From Marsupella aquatica (Eukaryota; Marchantiophyta): DNA of 64,000 nt. Below, piece after piece: positions 33,447 to 46,446 of this stretch (the first letter of the stretch is position 1; each line of letters starts with the position of its first letter). The notes below the pieces were generated by a model. It did no database searches and was not told the origin of the DNA. It worked only from the letters and a program-made list of their open reading frames with translations. Made by a program: the position numbers and the translations under genes. Location of the stretch: assembly GCA_973895155.1 (NCBI GenBank), contig OZ316896.1, forward strand, positions 7,626,001 through 7,690,000, read 5' to 3'.

Positions 33447-35680
33447 TTAAACCAATCAGTTGGTTCAATATAGCCGTTGAATAACAACAAAAATCAATTG
33501 ATTTACATCGTCCAAACGCTTAATGTATCTTTGTTTATCATTATTCAACGTTTGTTTATACTGTCGTTACTAACCTCGTACATCAAACAAGCCTTAAACC
33601 GATTGGCAAAGTGAGACAACAATTATTCTTTTCAGCTGAAATGGGACGATCGATCATAGTTAGACACAAGGACACGCAGGATGTCATCACAGTTATCGTA
33701 TCCCCTGAATCTCAGTCAAGGAGAGTTTTGGATGAATACTTGGGTAAGATTTGATGTTTCAAAAGAGTGTATTCTCTCGGTGTCCCTCCTCCCTAAGGAT
33801 TCAAAGGAAAATACCATCTTCTACAATGTCGTTGATGGGCTCAGGTTTTGGACGATGTATCCGGATAAAGTATATGAGGTCTTTGTTTTGGAAGATTCTG
33901 TAGTATCGGAAGATCTATGTCCTGTTCTCGGTGGTGTTGATGTTGTCAATCTCTCTGACACTTTGGAAGATGAGGGGAAAAATTCTCCCCTTTCCTTTCA
34001 TGTCCCAAAAAGGATCCCAGTGGATCCCTTGGTTGTGAAGATGGAGGTTCGAGATGTTCCAATTGTATATCGGCAAAGTGCAATGGATACTATCCTAAAA
34101 TCAAAGGGGCATAGCGAGTTATCTCATTTCATTAGGGAGAAGGATTTCACGCATCAAATAGTTTCCAGCCTCCCGATGACATACAATGGGAATGTTGTGT
34201 TTGAGTTGCCTCCAGTCAATTGCGTGAATTCAAAAGGGGAACGACTGAAGGACATGGACCGCGGGAAGGATTGCTATTACTGGACGCGCATCGTCAAAAC
34301 ATCTTTGAATGTTTTACCGAAGAAGATGTGTGGGATTTTGGTAAGGTGCAGTGTACCGGTTCTCTTGAATGTCGGAATAATTCCTGCCAATTCTGGAGAG
34401 ACAAAAAGACTAGGAACAACCAAGTCTGGGCAAGATCACCAAAACTCTCAGGAACCTTTTGAGTTGGAGAACTCATCCCGCAAGGTGGTATTGTCTGTCA
34501 CCACTGCTCTGAACCTCCAATGTGTACGAGATCGTGTCCGGCCATGATGTTCTATATGTATCCTTCGGCCAAAGTGGATTCAACACATTTGGCGTATATG
34601 TCCCAGCTGGCTGTGCACATGGGATTTCACAATCATCCCAATCGTCGGGTGTTGGTCGAGAGAGGTTGAAAAGGTTGCTAAGACTCACCTCGCAAAGGAG
34701 TTCCATGCTAATCCACGAGCTACGCCCGCTAGGATAAAAAATATGGCTACAGACACTCTCACCAATGCCCTCTGTGAGGAATCCGTGGAGGAAATGTCAT
34801 CGGAAGAGGAGAAGGAGACATGGGAGTCCCTCATGGTTGTTGCTACACCACAAAAGTTTGCTTCTGTTCTGTGAAGTGTGAGGCAAGACCAGAACGGTAA
34901 AGGTGAGCTTGAATATTTGGTGTGGATGCAAAAGTGTGTGAGACTTCCCTTTCTTCATAGGTATTTGCTTCCAGGCCAAGGATGTCGAGACGAAAGTGCT
35001 CACATTTTCAAGATGACTGTGAAAGGCGAAGGATCTGGGATTGACCTGCTCTGGAAATGCAGCCTAGTGGTTCATTAGAGGGGTCATGGGTGAGTTTTGA
35101 CGTCATGCATAGAATTACATCACACTGACTAACTTTTAGTGTTCATGTATATGATCATCACTATCGGGCACTTTGTACAATTTTCACTTGTGAGTTAAAG
35201 GCTGAAGACACCAAGTCCTTAGAGAGAGCGTGGCGATTGATGATAGAAGTTGCGAGTGAAAATGGCCTAGAGAACATTCAAATTTGAGGATTCATGGCGG
35301 ACAATGCCCAGGCTGGTTGGAATGCGGTGCAAAATGTTTTCTTCAATGGGGTACCTGATCCTGACCGAGAGCGATCAGATGCGTTTCATTTTTATCAGTC
35401 ATTTCGTCGGCATTCACGCAAAGGTGTTCCAGAAGGAAATCTCAAAGAACACAAGAAGATGTGGGATGGTCTTCGTAACGCAAAAACATTTTTGGACGCA
35501 TATTGTATGTCAAGAGAGATCAACAATTGGTGGCGAGCTGGAAATTGCCATCAGGGGAAGCTTCGAATGTTGCAAGGATGGCTCTCATGGTGGGTCGTCC
35601 GTTGGAGACAGTGGGGAAACTTCATAAGACTGGTAAGTCTTTTCTTATATTCACGATAGTCCGTTACCAATGTTTTGTAA

Positions 35681-36232
<552 letters not shown>

Positions 36233-36315
36233 AAGTTAATAGCGAATGAAAAATAAGTGAAAAAGATATTATATTTTTAATATCTTTCTTACTTGAAGAT
36301 GTACTTTCAATAAAA

Positions 36316-36401
36316 GGAAAGAGAGGGATTCGAACCCTTGATATTTTTAAAACTATATCGGTTTTCAAGACCGACGCCATGAACCACTCGGCCATCTTTC
36401 C
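36316..36401 (-). tRNA. trnS-UGA: trnS-UGA, plastid-derived copy
   Basis: The minus strand gives a complete 86-nt tRNA-Ser: acceptor stem GGAAAGA...TCTTTCC, anticodon stem-loop GGTCTTGAAAACC with anticodon UGA, a long variable arm and T-loop GGTTCGAATCCC. No CCA is encoded. Box-B-like sequence is intact, but expression of a plastid tRNA from the nucleus is doubtful. Confidence 0.9.
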
Positions 36402-36527
36402 AAAAGAAATGAGAACAAATTTAAGTTATTAAGTTCATCAAGATGTTATTCCATAATATGAACTTTTATATATATTATTATTATCGTAAATATTAATTAC
36501 TATAATAAAACTTGGAGAATTACAAGT

Positions 36528-36603
36528 ATGACTATAGCTTTCTAGTTGGTTGTATTTGCATTAATTGCTATTTCTTTCCTATTAGTTATTGGTGTACCCG
36601 TTA
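36528..36603 (+). pseudogene. psbZ: psbZ N-terminal fragment of plastid origin
   Basis: ATG 36528 starts MTIAF, then TAG (36543-36545) stands where psbZ has Gln, then LVVFALIAISFLLVIGVPV follows. Similarity ends near 36603, so more than half the protein is missing. The stop fits a CAG-to-TAG change. Confidence 0.8.
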
Positions 36604-38260
36604 CTGTAGTTGCTAAATATATTTATTTGTTTCCGATGACAGAGCAAGAGTGTTGAGGAGGCAGGTATGATTCCGAATTGTACTGGTTTGAAATCGGTCC
36701 ATGCAAGCATGAAGGCGTGGCCAATGAAGAAGCGGGTTGGCCTCATGGAGGGATGCAAAACTGACCAAAACCGAGCCGTATGTCAGATCGCAGCTTATAC
36801 TGCATACGGTCAAGGATTACATCAGGGAACTGGACCCACTATCTTTGAGTTGGCTTTCAGATCTGCGGACATGACAGGGTCTCCACGTCTATTTGAAGAA
36901 GCGACTAATCTCCTTCTTTCCAACGCAGCTGAATTTGATTTGGAAAGAACTGTTCCGTTGAATGGAGACGTCATCACTCGATCGGTGAAACGAAAAGGTA
37001 ATGCAAGTGGGAATGTCTCGGCACAAGACTCTCACAGGCATGATACTATCCTTGTGACTTCACCAAATACAAGGGGTTTGAAGAGGAGAAACCTCCATTC
37101 CATAGACTTTGAGAAGATGTCTTCCACACCTTCTGTTGGTGGAAGTAGTGTCGTTAATTTGTCTCAAACTGAGAGTGAAGATTCTGAGGAAGTCGTCATC
37201 CTTGAGACACCCTCACGTTGAACGACAAGATCTTCTGTTCCTCCCGTCAGACATGAAGCTGGGGCCGCGCCTGAGGAATCTCTTCTCCCGATGGAAATTG
37301 ACATAGCTCCAGGTCTCTGGCAGCTCCGACAAACTGCAAAACGTGGTGTTGGTCTAGCTTGTAATGGGACCCTCGGTTGGAGAGGAAGCCGCGATGAATG
37401 TCACAATCGAGTAAAGAAGGTTGGGTTTCCAAATCCATAAGGAGTTGTCGCAACATCTGTAAGAGGATGTAGACTTTTTAGAGGAGAACCTCATCCGGAC
37501 CAGATATGGTTTTTCCCAAACAACAAATGTCACAAAAATCGGCCAAGAAGAGGTGTTTCAAACATTCCCAATATACCACCCGTTCTTCCCATTGTGAGAG
37601 GGACCAATCTCCAGGAGGGCGAGATCCAATTCTTGAGAGAACAAGGTCTAATTGGTACAAGAGAGGTAAGGGAATGTCAGGAGCCATCCCCGTCTGAGTT
37701 GCGCATCGATGTGAATTTGTTCCAAGAGAGGATCAATTTAGCGGACCCAGCTTTTAGATGTGGCTCCAGGAATGGAAGAAAGTGCTTGCAGGGAGTGAAT
37801 CTAACTCAAACACATTACAACAAGATCGAAGCATCCGAAACAGAAGTAATGAGACTCGTATGCGAGAGAGATGTCACAAGTGGGAATGCGTGGGGGAAGC
37901 AGTATTGTATCAGAACACATGAACATGAGAGGACTATTGCCTCTTATTGGGTGCAGATTTGTTGTTTCCCTTGCTGTTCATGTGAGGATTTCTATCGGAG
38001 GCACATTTATAGGAAACCTTACATGCCTTGCAAACATCTACATTGGGTATTCAGGACTGTGTTGAAGTTAAGTCTTCACGATTCGACACTATCTAGTCAA
38101 CCAGTTCTGACATTGGGCGAAGTCCGTTACCTACTTGATCGACAAAATGGAACGGACATGTAGTCAATTTGGTGTCGTTCAACAACTTTAAGTGGCATTT
38201 GTCTTTTCTAACGGGCAAAAGATGTACCCGTTTCTTATCCAAAAATATGTGTTGTCTGTT

Positions 38261-38279
38261 GCTAGCGCCTGGCACTAGC
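38261..38279. promoter_or_regulatory. Element-X palindrome 3' of the transposase gene
   Basis: GCTAGCGCCTGGCACTAGC lies about 100 bp after the end of the SWIM-containing frame, near the right end of X; it is one mismatch pair from a perfect palindrome. Confidence 0.6.
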
Positions 38280-38469
38280 CAAAATTTGCAACAGATAGCA
38301 AATATATTGACAGTTAAATAAAGCGCGTCTTCTTATAATGACCTCTATATTGCCCGTTATTTATCATTGAATGGTGGGCCCCATTATGTTAGCATTTCAG
38401 AGAGCGCTTATATGGTTGTTGTTTTTTAAAATGGAGCCCTTTTTGTCAACTTTGAATAACCTATAAAAC

Positions 38470-38585
38470 TCATACAAGTAAATAGTTTCTCGTATGAGTA
38501 AACAGATTTTCTGCTATGAGTAATTGAATTACTCGTATGAGTAAATTTTTGCTCGTAACAGCAAATCTATTTACTATTTGCTGTC
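38470..38585. repeat. Right terminal region of element X with TATGAGTAA repeats
   Basis: CTCGTATGAGTAAA-like words recur three to four times, with GAGTAATTGAATTACTC forming a near-perfect palindrome, ending in CTATTTGCTGTC, the proposed inverted counterpart of 21631. Confidence 0.5.
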
Positions 38586-38599
38586 ACGGTGGTTATACC

Positions 38600-38918
38600 C
38601 GTTACGTACCATTATAAACTACATTTTAGAAACCTCAGTATGTCACCTCTCTCTTCACCTACAGTGATTTACGAGGATAACCGGCCATGCGTCAAACAAA
38701 TTGCAGCAGGATATATCAAAGGTGATAAGATAAAACACATTGCACCAAAAAATTTCTTTACATACGAGCTGCAACAACATAAACAGATCGAAGTACAATG
38801 GATCCCCAACACTCAAAACACTGCCGACATCTTCACAAAGGCATTACCTCCGATCATTCATACAGAATTGACTAAATCCTTAGGATTGCGCAGTCTTTCT
38901 TCACTTTTACAGGAATAA
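38600..38918 (+). pseudogene. Copia polyprotein, RNase H C-terminal fragment
   Basis: The frame reads VIYEDNRPCVKQIA, KGDKIKHIAPK, VQWIPNTQNTADIFTKALP and a final LGLRSL segment: the C-terminal RNase H signature of Copia retrotransposons. The upstream polyprotein is missing; the left border abuts the proposed right end of element X. Confidence 0.9.
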
Positions 38919-39655
38919 AGAAACAACAAAGAAGATTACCGACTTCAGGGGGAGCACACATGTTGACGAAACATTTGACGAGACAAACGACATGCGCCAT
39001 CACTCTTCTCTAGACTCCAGACTGGAGATGCGCAGAATTAAGCCATAGCATCACCGCCAAATGAAGAAGATTGAGCAGCACTTCAACAGTCACAAGAAAT
39101 GACAATGCCGATGACCGATCACTGATGCTGCCTTTGAATAGCGGAAAACTCCTCAGGGGGAGCCCCTGATACATTCTACCACTAACGCACACTACACAAC
39201 TGACATCTCTCAGTCAGCTCTGAAAACTCGAACCATCACCAAGCGTTGGTGACATCAAGAACGTGAAGAAACGAAAAAACAAACGATCCAATACCTATCA
39301 AACCAAGCTTGAAATACTACTCAACCAAACCCTACATTTTTTGACAGTCAAAAGCAAACACACAAAACGACACGACCACCTTGACTTACGATACACCGAC
39401 AAATAGAACAAATTTAAATATAGGCTCAATCTGACCTATGAATAAAAATACAATAGAACAAATAGTTTAGACTCCAATAACATTACAAGACGGTAATACT
39501 CTTTCCCCTCTAGGCCAGTAGAGGGGTTTTAATGAGGTTACGTCCATAATGATACAACCTTTTTATAGAAATACCCATTAGAAGAAGCAAACATGATCTC
39601 CAACTTAAACTTCAACTAGTTGCAACTCCTATGTTATAAAGTTGCAAAGGGGGAG
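38919..39655 (+). other. Copia 3' untranslated region with polypurine tract
   Basis: No gene. Three CAGGGGGAG/AAGGGGGAG tracts (about 38945, 39152 and 39646) occur; the last lies directly before the proposed LTR and is the likely polypurine primer of second-strand synthesis. Confidence 0.6.
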
Positions 39656-39800
39656 TGTTATGATACATAGGATAGGATAGTTTAAGTCTAAGTTAAGGTT
39701 ACTCCTTAACCTTAGGTAACTACCACAACTACCTAGGATAACTACCTTGTACATATACCTTTGAGATCATGAATGAAGGGATTGATTTTCTGGCTGAGCA
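39656..39800 (+). mobile_element. Copia 3' LTR, start (end not defined)
   Basis: Begins TGTTATGATACATAGG right after AAAGGGGGAG. AACTACC-CAACTACCTAGG phrases are shared with the short LTR at 62910-63049, so the two are related. I could not locate the LTR end with confidence. Confidence 0.5.
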
Positions 39801-40630
39801 TTGTGATAAAACATATTGCAATTAATCGATCAAGTGATTGATATTGTAGTAAGTAGCGGATGAACGATGAACAAAGAGGCCTTGCTTCTTTGATGTGTGT
39901 CACGCCGAGTCTTTATATCCGCTGAAGCTTTGGAGGCAGGCAAGTGGCTGGAATGTAGGTTCTACTGATGAATTGAAATGTCTTTCTGTGCATGTCTGAA
40001 CCCCTTGCAATGACGAGCTAAGTACGTAGCTCGGCACTCTATCATCATTACACTGACTGAGATCGGCTCAATTCAGTTTACTAGATTCCGTTTCCACCTG
40101 CCCTGCAGATCATCTATACGCGGAGCGACGGAAGTATTGAAAACTTCAACGCAGATTGGGAAACTGCAGAGTACAGTGATTATCCATAGGACTGTAGCTA
40201 TTCGTCGGTTGTATGGCCGCAGTCAATGACCCCATATCTGGACGGTTATGCTCATCGGAATAGTTCCTTTCATAGGGGGTCCTCAATTCTCGGATGTATT
40301 CCAGTCATTAAAGAAATAAACACTTTTCACTTTCCAGTCCTTTGAGACCAAATCGAAATTGTGATCCCTGTCGTAAAAAATCTCCTTTGACGTATGCAAT
40401 GATCTAAATCTACGGACGGAAGCTGAATACGCTTATTGTCGAATGACTTCATTGGCAAAGTAATAAATTGATCTATCCGTTTACGACAGCGGAATGATTA
40501 ACGACGAGAGCCAATCTTGAGGGTAATTAATGCTAATTCGCATTGATTACCCTGTACGTGCTGCCCGCTGCCCGCTTGTGCTGGATCTAATTTTAGGTTA
40601 TATGCCTGGTGCGAATGCATGTTGACACGA
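39801..40630. other. Spacer or undefined LTR remainder
   Basis: No ORF over 60 codons with family likeness and no RNA gene recognised; it may include the rest of the Copia LTR. Confidence 0.35.
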
Positions 40631-40631
40631 A

Positions 40632-40860
40632 TTGGGGAAAGGCTCACTGGTAGCTCACCTCAGTTGGGGAGTGGGAGGTGCCAGGTTCGAGTCCTGCAAT
40701 CAACAAGAATGCTTTTTAACATTCACCCCACCCAAAAAGTGGGGATCATTCATGCTAAGTAAAATTCAAAAAACTTGTGAGGGGGCGGGCAGTAGGCGCG
40801 GGCAGGCGTACCCGAGGCCCGAGGCTCTTAATGAGCCTCGAGATTGCCTTTCGTCGTGAA
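40632..40860 (+). mobile_element. Candidate tRNA-derived SINE
   Basis: A box-A-like GGTAGCTCACCTCAGTTGGG is followed about 30 bp later by a perfect box B, GGTTCGAGTCC, spacing close to a tRNA-type pol III promoter. The following about 150 bp is unrelated to tRNA and GC-rich. No clear poly-A tail or target duplication was identified. Confidence 0.4.
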
Positions 40861-42470
40861 TGCGGAATGGGTCCAATTAATTTCTATGGAAAGTATCTTA
40901 TCGATTTATCATGAATAAACGTGGACGCCAGCAATAGCAGCGTAGGTAGAAAGTGTGAACGGAACCCTAAGTCGTCCTTCGTAATGAAACATAACTGTTT
41001 CAAAGTACTTTATCTGTTTTCACGCGGTTACGTATTTCTCGAAAGCATCCGATGACTCGATCATGATTCCATGTCGATCGAGTTAACACCGTCCAATCTC
41101 ATACATAACTGTCCCCGATCTGGGCCTGCCTAGCTTGCTTACACGCTATGTAAGCTCCGACCTGCCGGACCGAACTAAACGACTGTGAGTCGATGTAAAA
41201 GACTTGTCCACAGGAAATTGAATGACGAGTACATACCTACCTGATCACGATCCGTGCCCGTGCTCGCGTTAGACGTACTACGATTCATATCGAAATCCCG
41301 TGCAGGAGGCCTCACAATGCAACGCGGCTGGCGCCCCTAAAACCCAGTGGCAGCCTAGGCCCGAAGGAGTGCACACATTTACGTCAGGCAGATCGATTAA
41401 ATAATTATTAAGAGCTTTCAAATGAATTGGTTCCGCATAAATAAGGGGATTAGTATAATGTTACAAATTAATTGGTTCCGCATAAATAAGGGGATTAGTT
41501 TAATGTTACGAAGAACATGGAAGAATGATCTACAAACCTAAAATACCTCCCTCTTCTTCTAGAAAGCCTTCAGCTTATCAGATAATTGTACTTGATATCG
41601 GTAGATGTACCAGGTAGAGTGCCTCTTCTTTGTTGTTGAAAGTAAAAACAATAAAGACTAACAAGCCTGACCCCAGAAAGGCCACAAACCAGTATGTGGG
41701 TCCAACTATTCACCATGTTTAGTTTGGTTTCGTATGATATACATGAGCACCTCATAACTTGGGGTTCATGGTACCCACTGATCTTGGGTGGTTGGAATAG
41801 TGTTGGCTTGGTGGTTAAGCAATATAATTATGGGTTACATTTGAAGTTTAATTATTGTAGTTAACTTTGGAAGTGTATCAAGGATATCAGAGCAAAACTA
41901 TAATTATAGTTTTGCTGAACATTGTACTGAATCTCTAGAAGGGTCTAAATCTAGTCTGGCTTCAACCAAAATTGCTCAATTGAGGAAACAACTCTAGTAA
42001 ATTGTTTTTCAATTGTGAAATCATAAATTGATTCCATTGTTTTGCATGATCAAAGATGATCCCACAAGGAGAAATGGACTCACTCCTACTTGGGGAAAGG
42101 TCCTACATAGAAGTCCCTTTTCCCTACTTTAACAACAAAGAAGTGGGGAAACACGCCCTATCCGGGGAAATGGAACAAACCCCACAACCCAAGGTTGGAC
42201 TTTGCATGTATGTGGGAATCTTGAACTTTCACACAACCTCAAATTCCCCAACATGGAACTGGTAGGCAAACTCGGGGGGTTAACTTAGTGTATATTTTGG
42301 GGTACCACGTGCGATCCTAGCCTAATATAAACACACCTATTTTATAATGGGAATATTCCAAAAACATTCTCTATTTTCAATATTAATGACCTATTTTACT
42401 TTATAAAAGGTATATATTAGAGAATATTCTATAAATATTGGTCTATAATACCTTCTTTTGCTTCCTACGC
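40861..42470. other. Spacer with a short tandem duplication
   Basis: No supported gene. At 41424-41512 a 44-bp unit beginning AATTGGTTCCGCATAAATAA occurs twice in tandem. The remaining frames are short and unlike known families. Confidence 0.5.
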
Positions 42471-42951
42471 TTTTTAAAAATTTAGCTGATTTCTATGAAA
42501 AATACCTATTTTGGATCGCACGTGGTTCCTAAGAGTTTTGATAGTCAACCCCCCGAGTAGGCAAATGAAGTTTTCACACCTTACATGCCCCCTACACAAG
42601 GAGGATATGCACGGTCGAGGAGTTGGGGATTTCCCCACCTGACTTCGTGAATCAGTGTACCATAACAAAGAAGTGGGGATTCCGGACATCTTAGGGAATT
42701 TGGTTGAAAATACCCATGCTTTCCCATACATAACAAGGGATTTGATACTTCTAGCAGTTCGACGTTGCCCTAGGGTAATTTGCCTATGTGTCCCTCGGGC
42801 ATGATATTTGGGGCGTTTCCCGTAATATATATACCCAGCTACATAAGGGTTTAGCGCCTCCGCATTTCCCCACATTTGCGTGTTTATTTGTATAAGCCGG
42901 AGGCAGTTGACATAATCCAGGTCCTTGGATGGTCGCACTCTTCGCAACATC

Positions 42952-43560
42952 CGTGTGCATATTACCCGCATACCGTGGGGTATCACTGGGGTATTTGGGA
43001 TGTCAGCGTCCAATTGCCGCTCTCCAAGTGGCTTTGCTGGCAGCCCTGGAGGTGTGCAGGATGATATGCATCTCCACCATCCAATTTTGCTGTGGCAAAG
43101 TGGGGATTCCGTGTGCATATTACCCGCATACATTTGGGTATCTCTAGGGTATTTGGGTTGTCAGCGTCCAATTGCCGCTGTCCAAGAGGCTTCGCTGGCA
43201 GTCCTGGAGGTGTGCAGGATGATATGCATCTCCACCATCCAAATTTCCTGTGGTAAAGTGGGGATTCTGTGTGCATATTACCCGCATACCGTGGGGTATC
43301 GTTGGGGTATTTGGTATGCCACTTCCAATTGCCACTCTCCAAGTGGCTTCGCTAACATCCCTGGAGGTTTGCAGGATGATATGCATCTTCACCGTCCAGA
43401 TTTCCTATGTCAAAGCAGGGATTCCTTGTGCATTTTACCTGCATACCGTGGGGTATTTCTAGGGTATTTTTGATTCCAGGCTTCTTGCTGCGTCAAATTG
43501 CATCCGCATCGTCCGAATTGCCTACGATGAAGTGGGGATTCACGATGTAACGCTTATGTA
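42952..43560 (+). repeat. Satellite-like tandem repeat, 158-bp unit, about four copies
   Basis: Units begin at 42952, 43110, 43268 and 43425 with GTGTGCATATTACCCGCAT or a close variant and end in AAGTGGGGATTC; the fourth is diverged. The spacing (158, 158, 157) is regular. Several overlapping open frames run through it on both strands; they follow from the unit lacking stops and are not taken as genes. Confidence 0.9.
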
Positions 43561-43974
43561 TTGTGGGGTATTGGGGGATCCTCACGTATTACCAATGTAT
43601 TGATGGGGTATTAAAAATGTCTGGCGTCCCCAAATGAATTGCATCAAAAACCATCCAATCATATTGCCAATGAATACCATCAAATGTCGATGGGTATCGT
43701 GAATGTAAGGTTCTTTGTTGGGCCCAACTTACGCAAATCAAATTTCTAATATGGTTTTGAATCATTTCCTCATAGCGTTGTAAATAAGATCACAGTGAGT
43801 AACTAAGTAGCATTCATTTGTACATTAGAAACTAAGTACATTAGCATCTCCCATCTCTATATATATGTGAAACACGAAGCAACTAGTGGTGGCCCTTGAT
43901 CAATATATAATGCAATCATATTCATAACCTGTCTAGCTTGTGCCATTCATATCTGAGCGATGTAGGTATGCTAT

Positions 43975-46084
43975 CTATGTAGTGAGTACCTCTTCCCTGG
44001 CTTTCTTCATAGCATTTTCAGGGAAGATCCTTTGTTGGCCATCGGCATTTAAAGCCGGAAGATGTGTAACGATCACTACATTCTGCTCTACAATCCACCT
44101 GGCCACCATGTCCAATAACTCAGATGCATTCTTCTGAGCGTGTTTGGTGAATGGCTTGGGGGTAGTCTTTGACCGCTTGTTTGTATCTGCTACAAATGTG
44201 CGCAATTTGGCCTCCACTTTGCAGATCTTCATCAAACCCATGGCTCTCATGCACAATACTAGTTTAGCGTCTTTGGTGAGCTTTTTAAAATTCTGCAAAA
44301 GTTACAGTCTTTGGTGAGATTTTAAAATATGGTAGTACACCAATGACAAGCTATAAATGATTATTTACAGAATCGTGCAAAACTTCTTAGTACATGCTTA
44401 CTATATTGGAGTCTCCAGAAGCCTGGGAATTGTTACTTCTCATCAACCGGGTTCCTTGAGCACACAAAACTTCTTCCTGGTTTGCCTGTACATATATAAT
44501 GACCACATAATGAGACCACAAGAGTACATTCCACACATACAATTTTTGTCTACACATTGTACACAATGATCATTGCAACCTAATAAAGACTGCTGGCTTA
44601 TAATGGATGCAAATAAGAAATCATACCATGTTTTTGCCAGTCAACAACCGTTCCCTTGCATCCTCATGTACCGTTGTTGAAATAGCTCTAAATGAAGGTA
44701 CATTTTCTTTGCCTGGGTTTGGATCCTTGCCTCTTTGTGCTCTACTCAATGGTTGATTTAGGTCCCGAATGCTTGCAAGGACTCCACCTTGTTCCTTCTC
44801 GGTCTTAACCTGCCATGCATATGTGGATGTGCAAATCATTGTATATATTGGTCAACCTAGGCTCAAAGTAGAGTGAATTGCAAAGTCATATACATCACTT
44901 ACAATAGAACTTTTAGGCCATTATAATAATTGCAATATACAGAACTATACAATGATTGATGATATATACCTTGGACAGTAGCGGGTTGTTTCCCACTACA
45001 GGACTGCTCTCAATCTTTTGTCTTTATACCTGAAAAATAAATATAAAGAAAACTCGGTGTCTTAATTTTAATTACGTACGTATGATATATAAGAACGCAA
45101 CTAGCATGACAATACACTCGTACCTCCGGTTCCGGTTGATCGTTAGGCCTTAAATTAGTGTCTTCATCATCCTCGTCAGATTCAATGTAAAGTTGGGTGG
45201 ATGTAGTGAAGCAATCAACTTGCAAGTTGATAGTTGACGTTGACGATGTTTTCTCGTGGCTGCATGTAGTGGTATCCAGTACTTCAGTATCCTCGCTTTG
45301 TTCTCCATTGCTAGACCTGACCGCATCATCTACTTTGCTTTCCTCTCTATGCTCTACTTCCGCCCCTCCCTCTACATCTTCTTCATGGCCAGCTAATGCC
45401 AACACTCGCTTCTTCGGTTTTGAAAGAGGGTTTTCCTCAACGTCAGGCATCTTCGGTAACCCCGCTCCATTGGAGGCCTTCCCTGAGACAGCAAAACCCT
45501 CAGGAGAGGGACCTATCTCCGGTAACCCCGCTCTCTTGGAGGTCTTTCTTGAGATAGCAGAACCCTGAGGAGAGGGACCTGAATACAATTGGCATACTTT
45601 ATGAGCCAGATTGGGACTCATGGAACAATATGCTCTCGGAACAAAAATGGACATGTCCTGCAATATGTACATGCACATCAATAGTGACGGTGCATGAGTG
45701 CCAGGGAATCTTGCAATATAAATATATTTTAGAAAACCACATTCATTCAACATCTCTACCTCTCGATACATATCAATTGGGCAACATGAAAAAACCTGCA
45801 GAACCCTAAGAAGCAGATTCATTCCGATGCAATGAACCTAGGGTTGGTAAATGCATATATATATATTTATATATGTATATGGCACCATACTTAGTGGTTT
45901 TAAGTGCCCAAACTGTACCATCTGCAGACCCTTTGAAGGTGTCATTAATGGCACCTAGTAAGGCGCCAGCAATGACAGATTACCATCAGACAAGGCCTTC
46001 ATGAACTTAATCTTCCACCATCTCACTTTCTTAATAACATGGACGCTCTATGGTATTCCACGACCAATGACCTCTCCACTATAC
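43975..46084 (-). pseudogene. Unrecognised minus-strand multi-exon gene, downstream part (left of Copia)
   Basis: Open pieces on the minus strand: 46084-45900 (GEVIGRGIP..., continuing the right-hand part once Copia is removed), 45822-45010 (acidic, KPKKRVLALAGHEEDVEGG, ESDEDDEDTN), 44839-44621 (VKTEKEQGGVLASIRDLNQ) and 44298-43975 (KLVLCMRAMGLMKICKVE, LLDMVARWIVEQNVV). Splice-like borders flank some pieces. A TAG and frame changes after the Copia target point suggest decay. No family was recognised. Confidence 0.4.
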
Positions 46085-46088
46085 TGCC

Positions 46089-46432
46089 TGTTAGATATTG
46101 CTCTAGTCTTGTGACTCATGAGCTAACCACAGTTAGGCTAACTTGGGTTAGGACCTAGCTAATGTTAGCGGTAGTGCTGTTGTGTATTAACCCAGGGCTG
46201 ATGCAAGACCCTGGTGGAACTTAGGCTCATTATTACAGAGCTAGTTGAGAGATAGGGAGAGCTTGTGTTGTGGATGCTTGGTATGGCATGTCGGCCTAGA
46301 GTGCAGTAAAGCTCTTGTGTGTTCCTGTGGACATAGCCTCATATGGAGGTGCACCACGTATCTCTCTACATCAACTCTTGTACGTTGGATGGTTCATGGG
46401 CTTGCCGTTGCAAATGTTGTCTATGCTCAACA
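46089..46432 (+). repeat. Copia 5' LTR
   Basis: 344 bp, TG...CA ends, pairs with 55679-56026. Confidence 0.95.
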
Positions 46433-46434
46433 AG

Positions 46435-46446
46435 TGGTATCAGAGC
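46435..46446 (+). other. Copia primer binding site
   Basis: TGGTATCAGAGC, complementary to the 3' end of initiator tRNA-Met, two bases after the 5' LTR. Confidence 0.9.

Noticed and set aside
36316-36401. Functional nuclear tRNA gene
   Set aside because: It is an exact part of the plastid block and sits inside a transposon intron; structure alone is not evidence of expression.
42474-43473. Long overlapping ORFs on both strands (219, 182 and 119 codons)
   Set aside because: They run through the 158-bp tandem repeat and arise because the unit has few stops; no family likeness, and the frames read the same unit differently.
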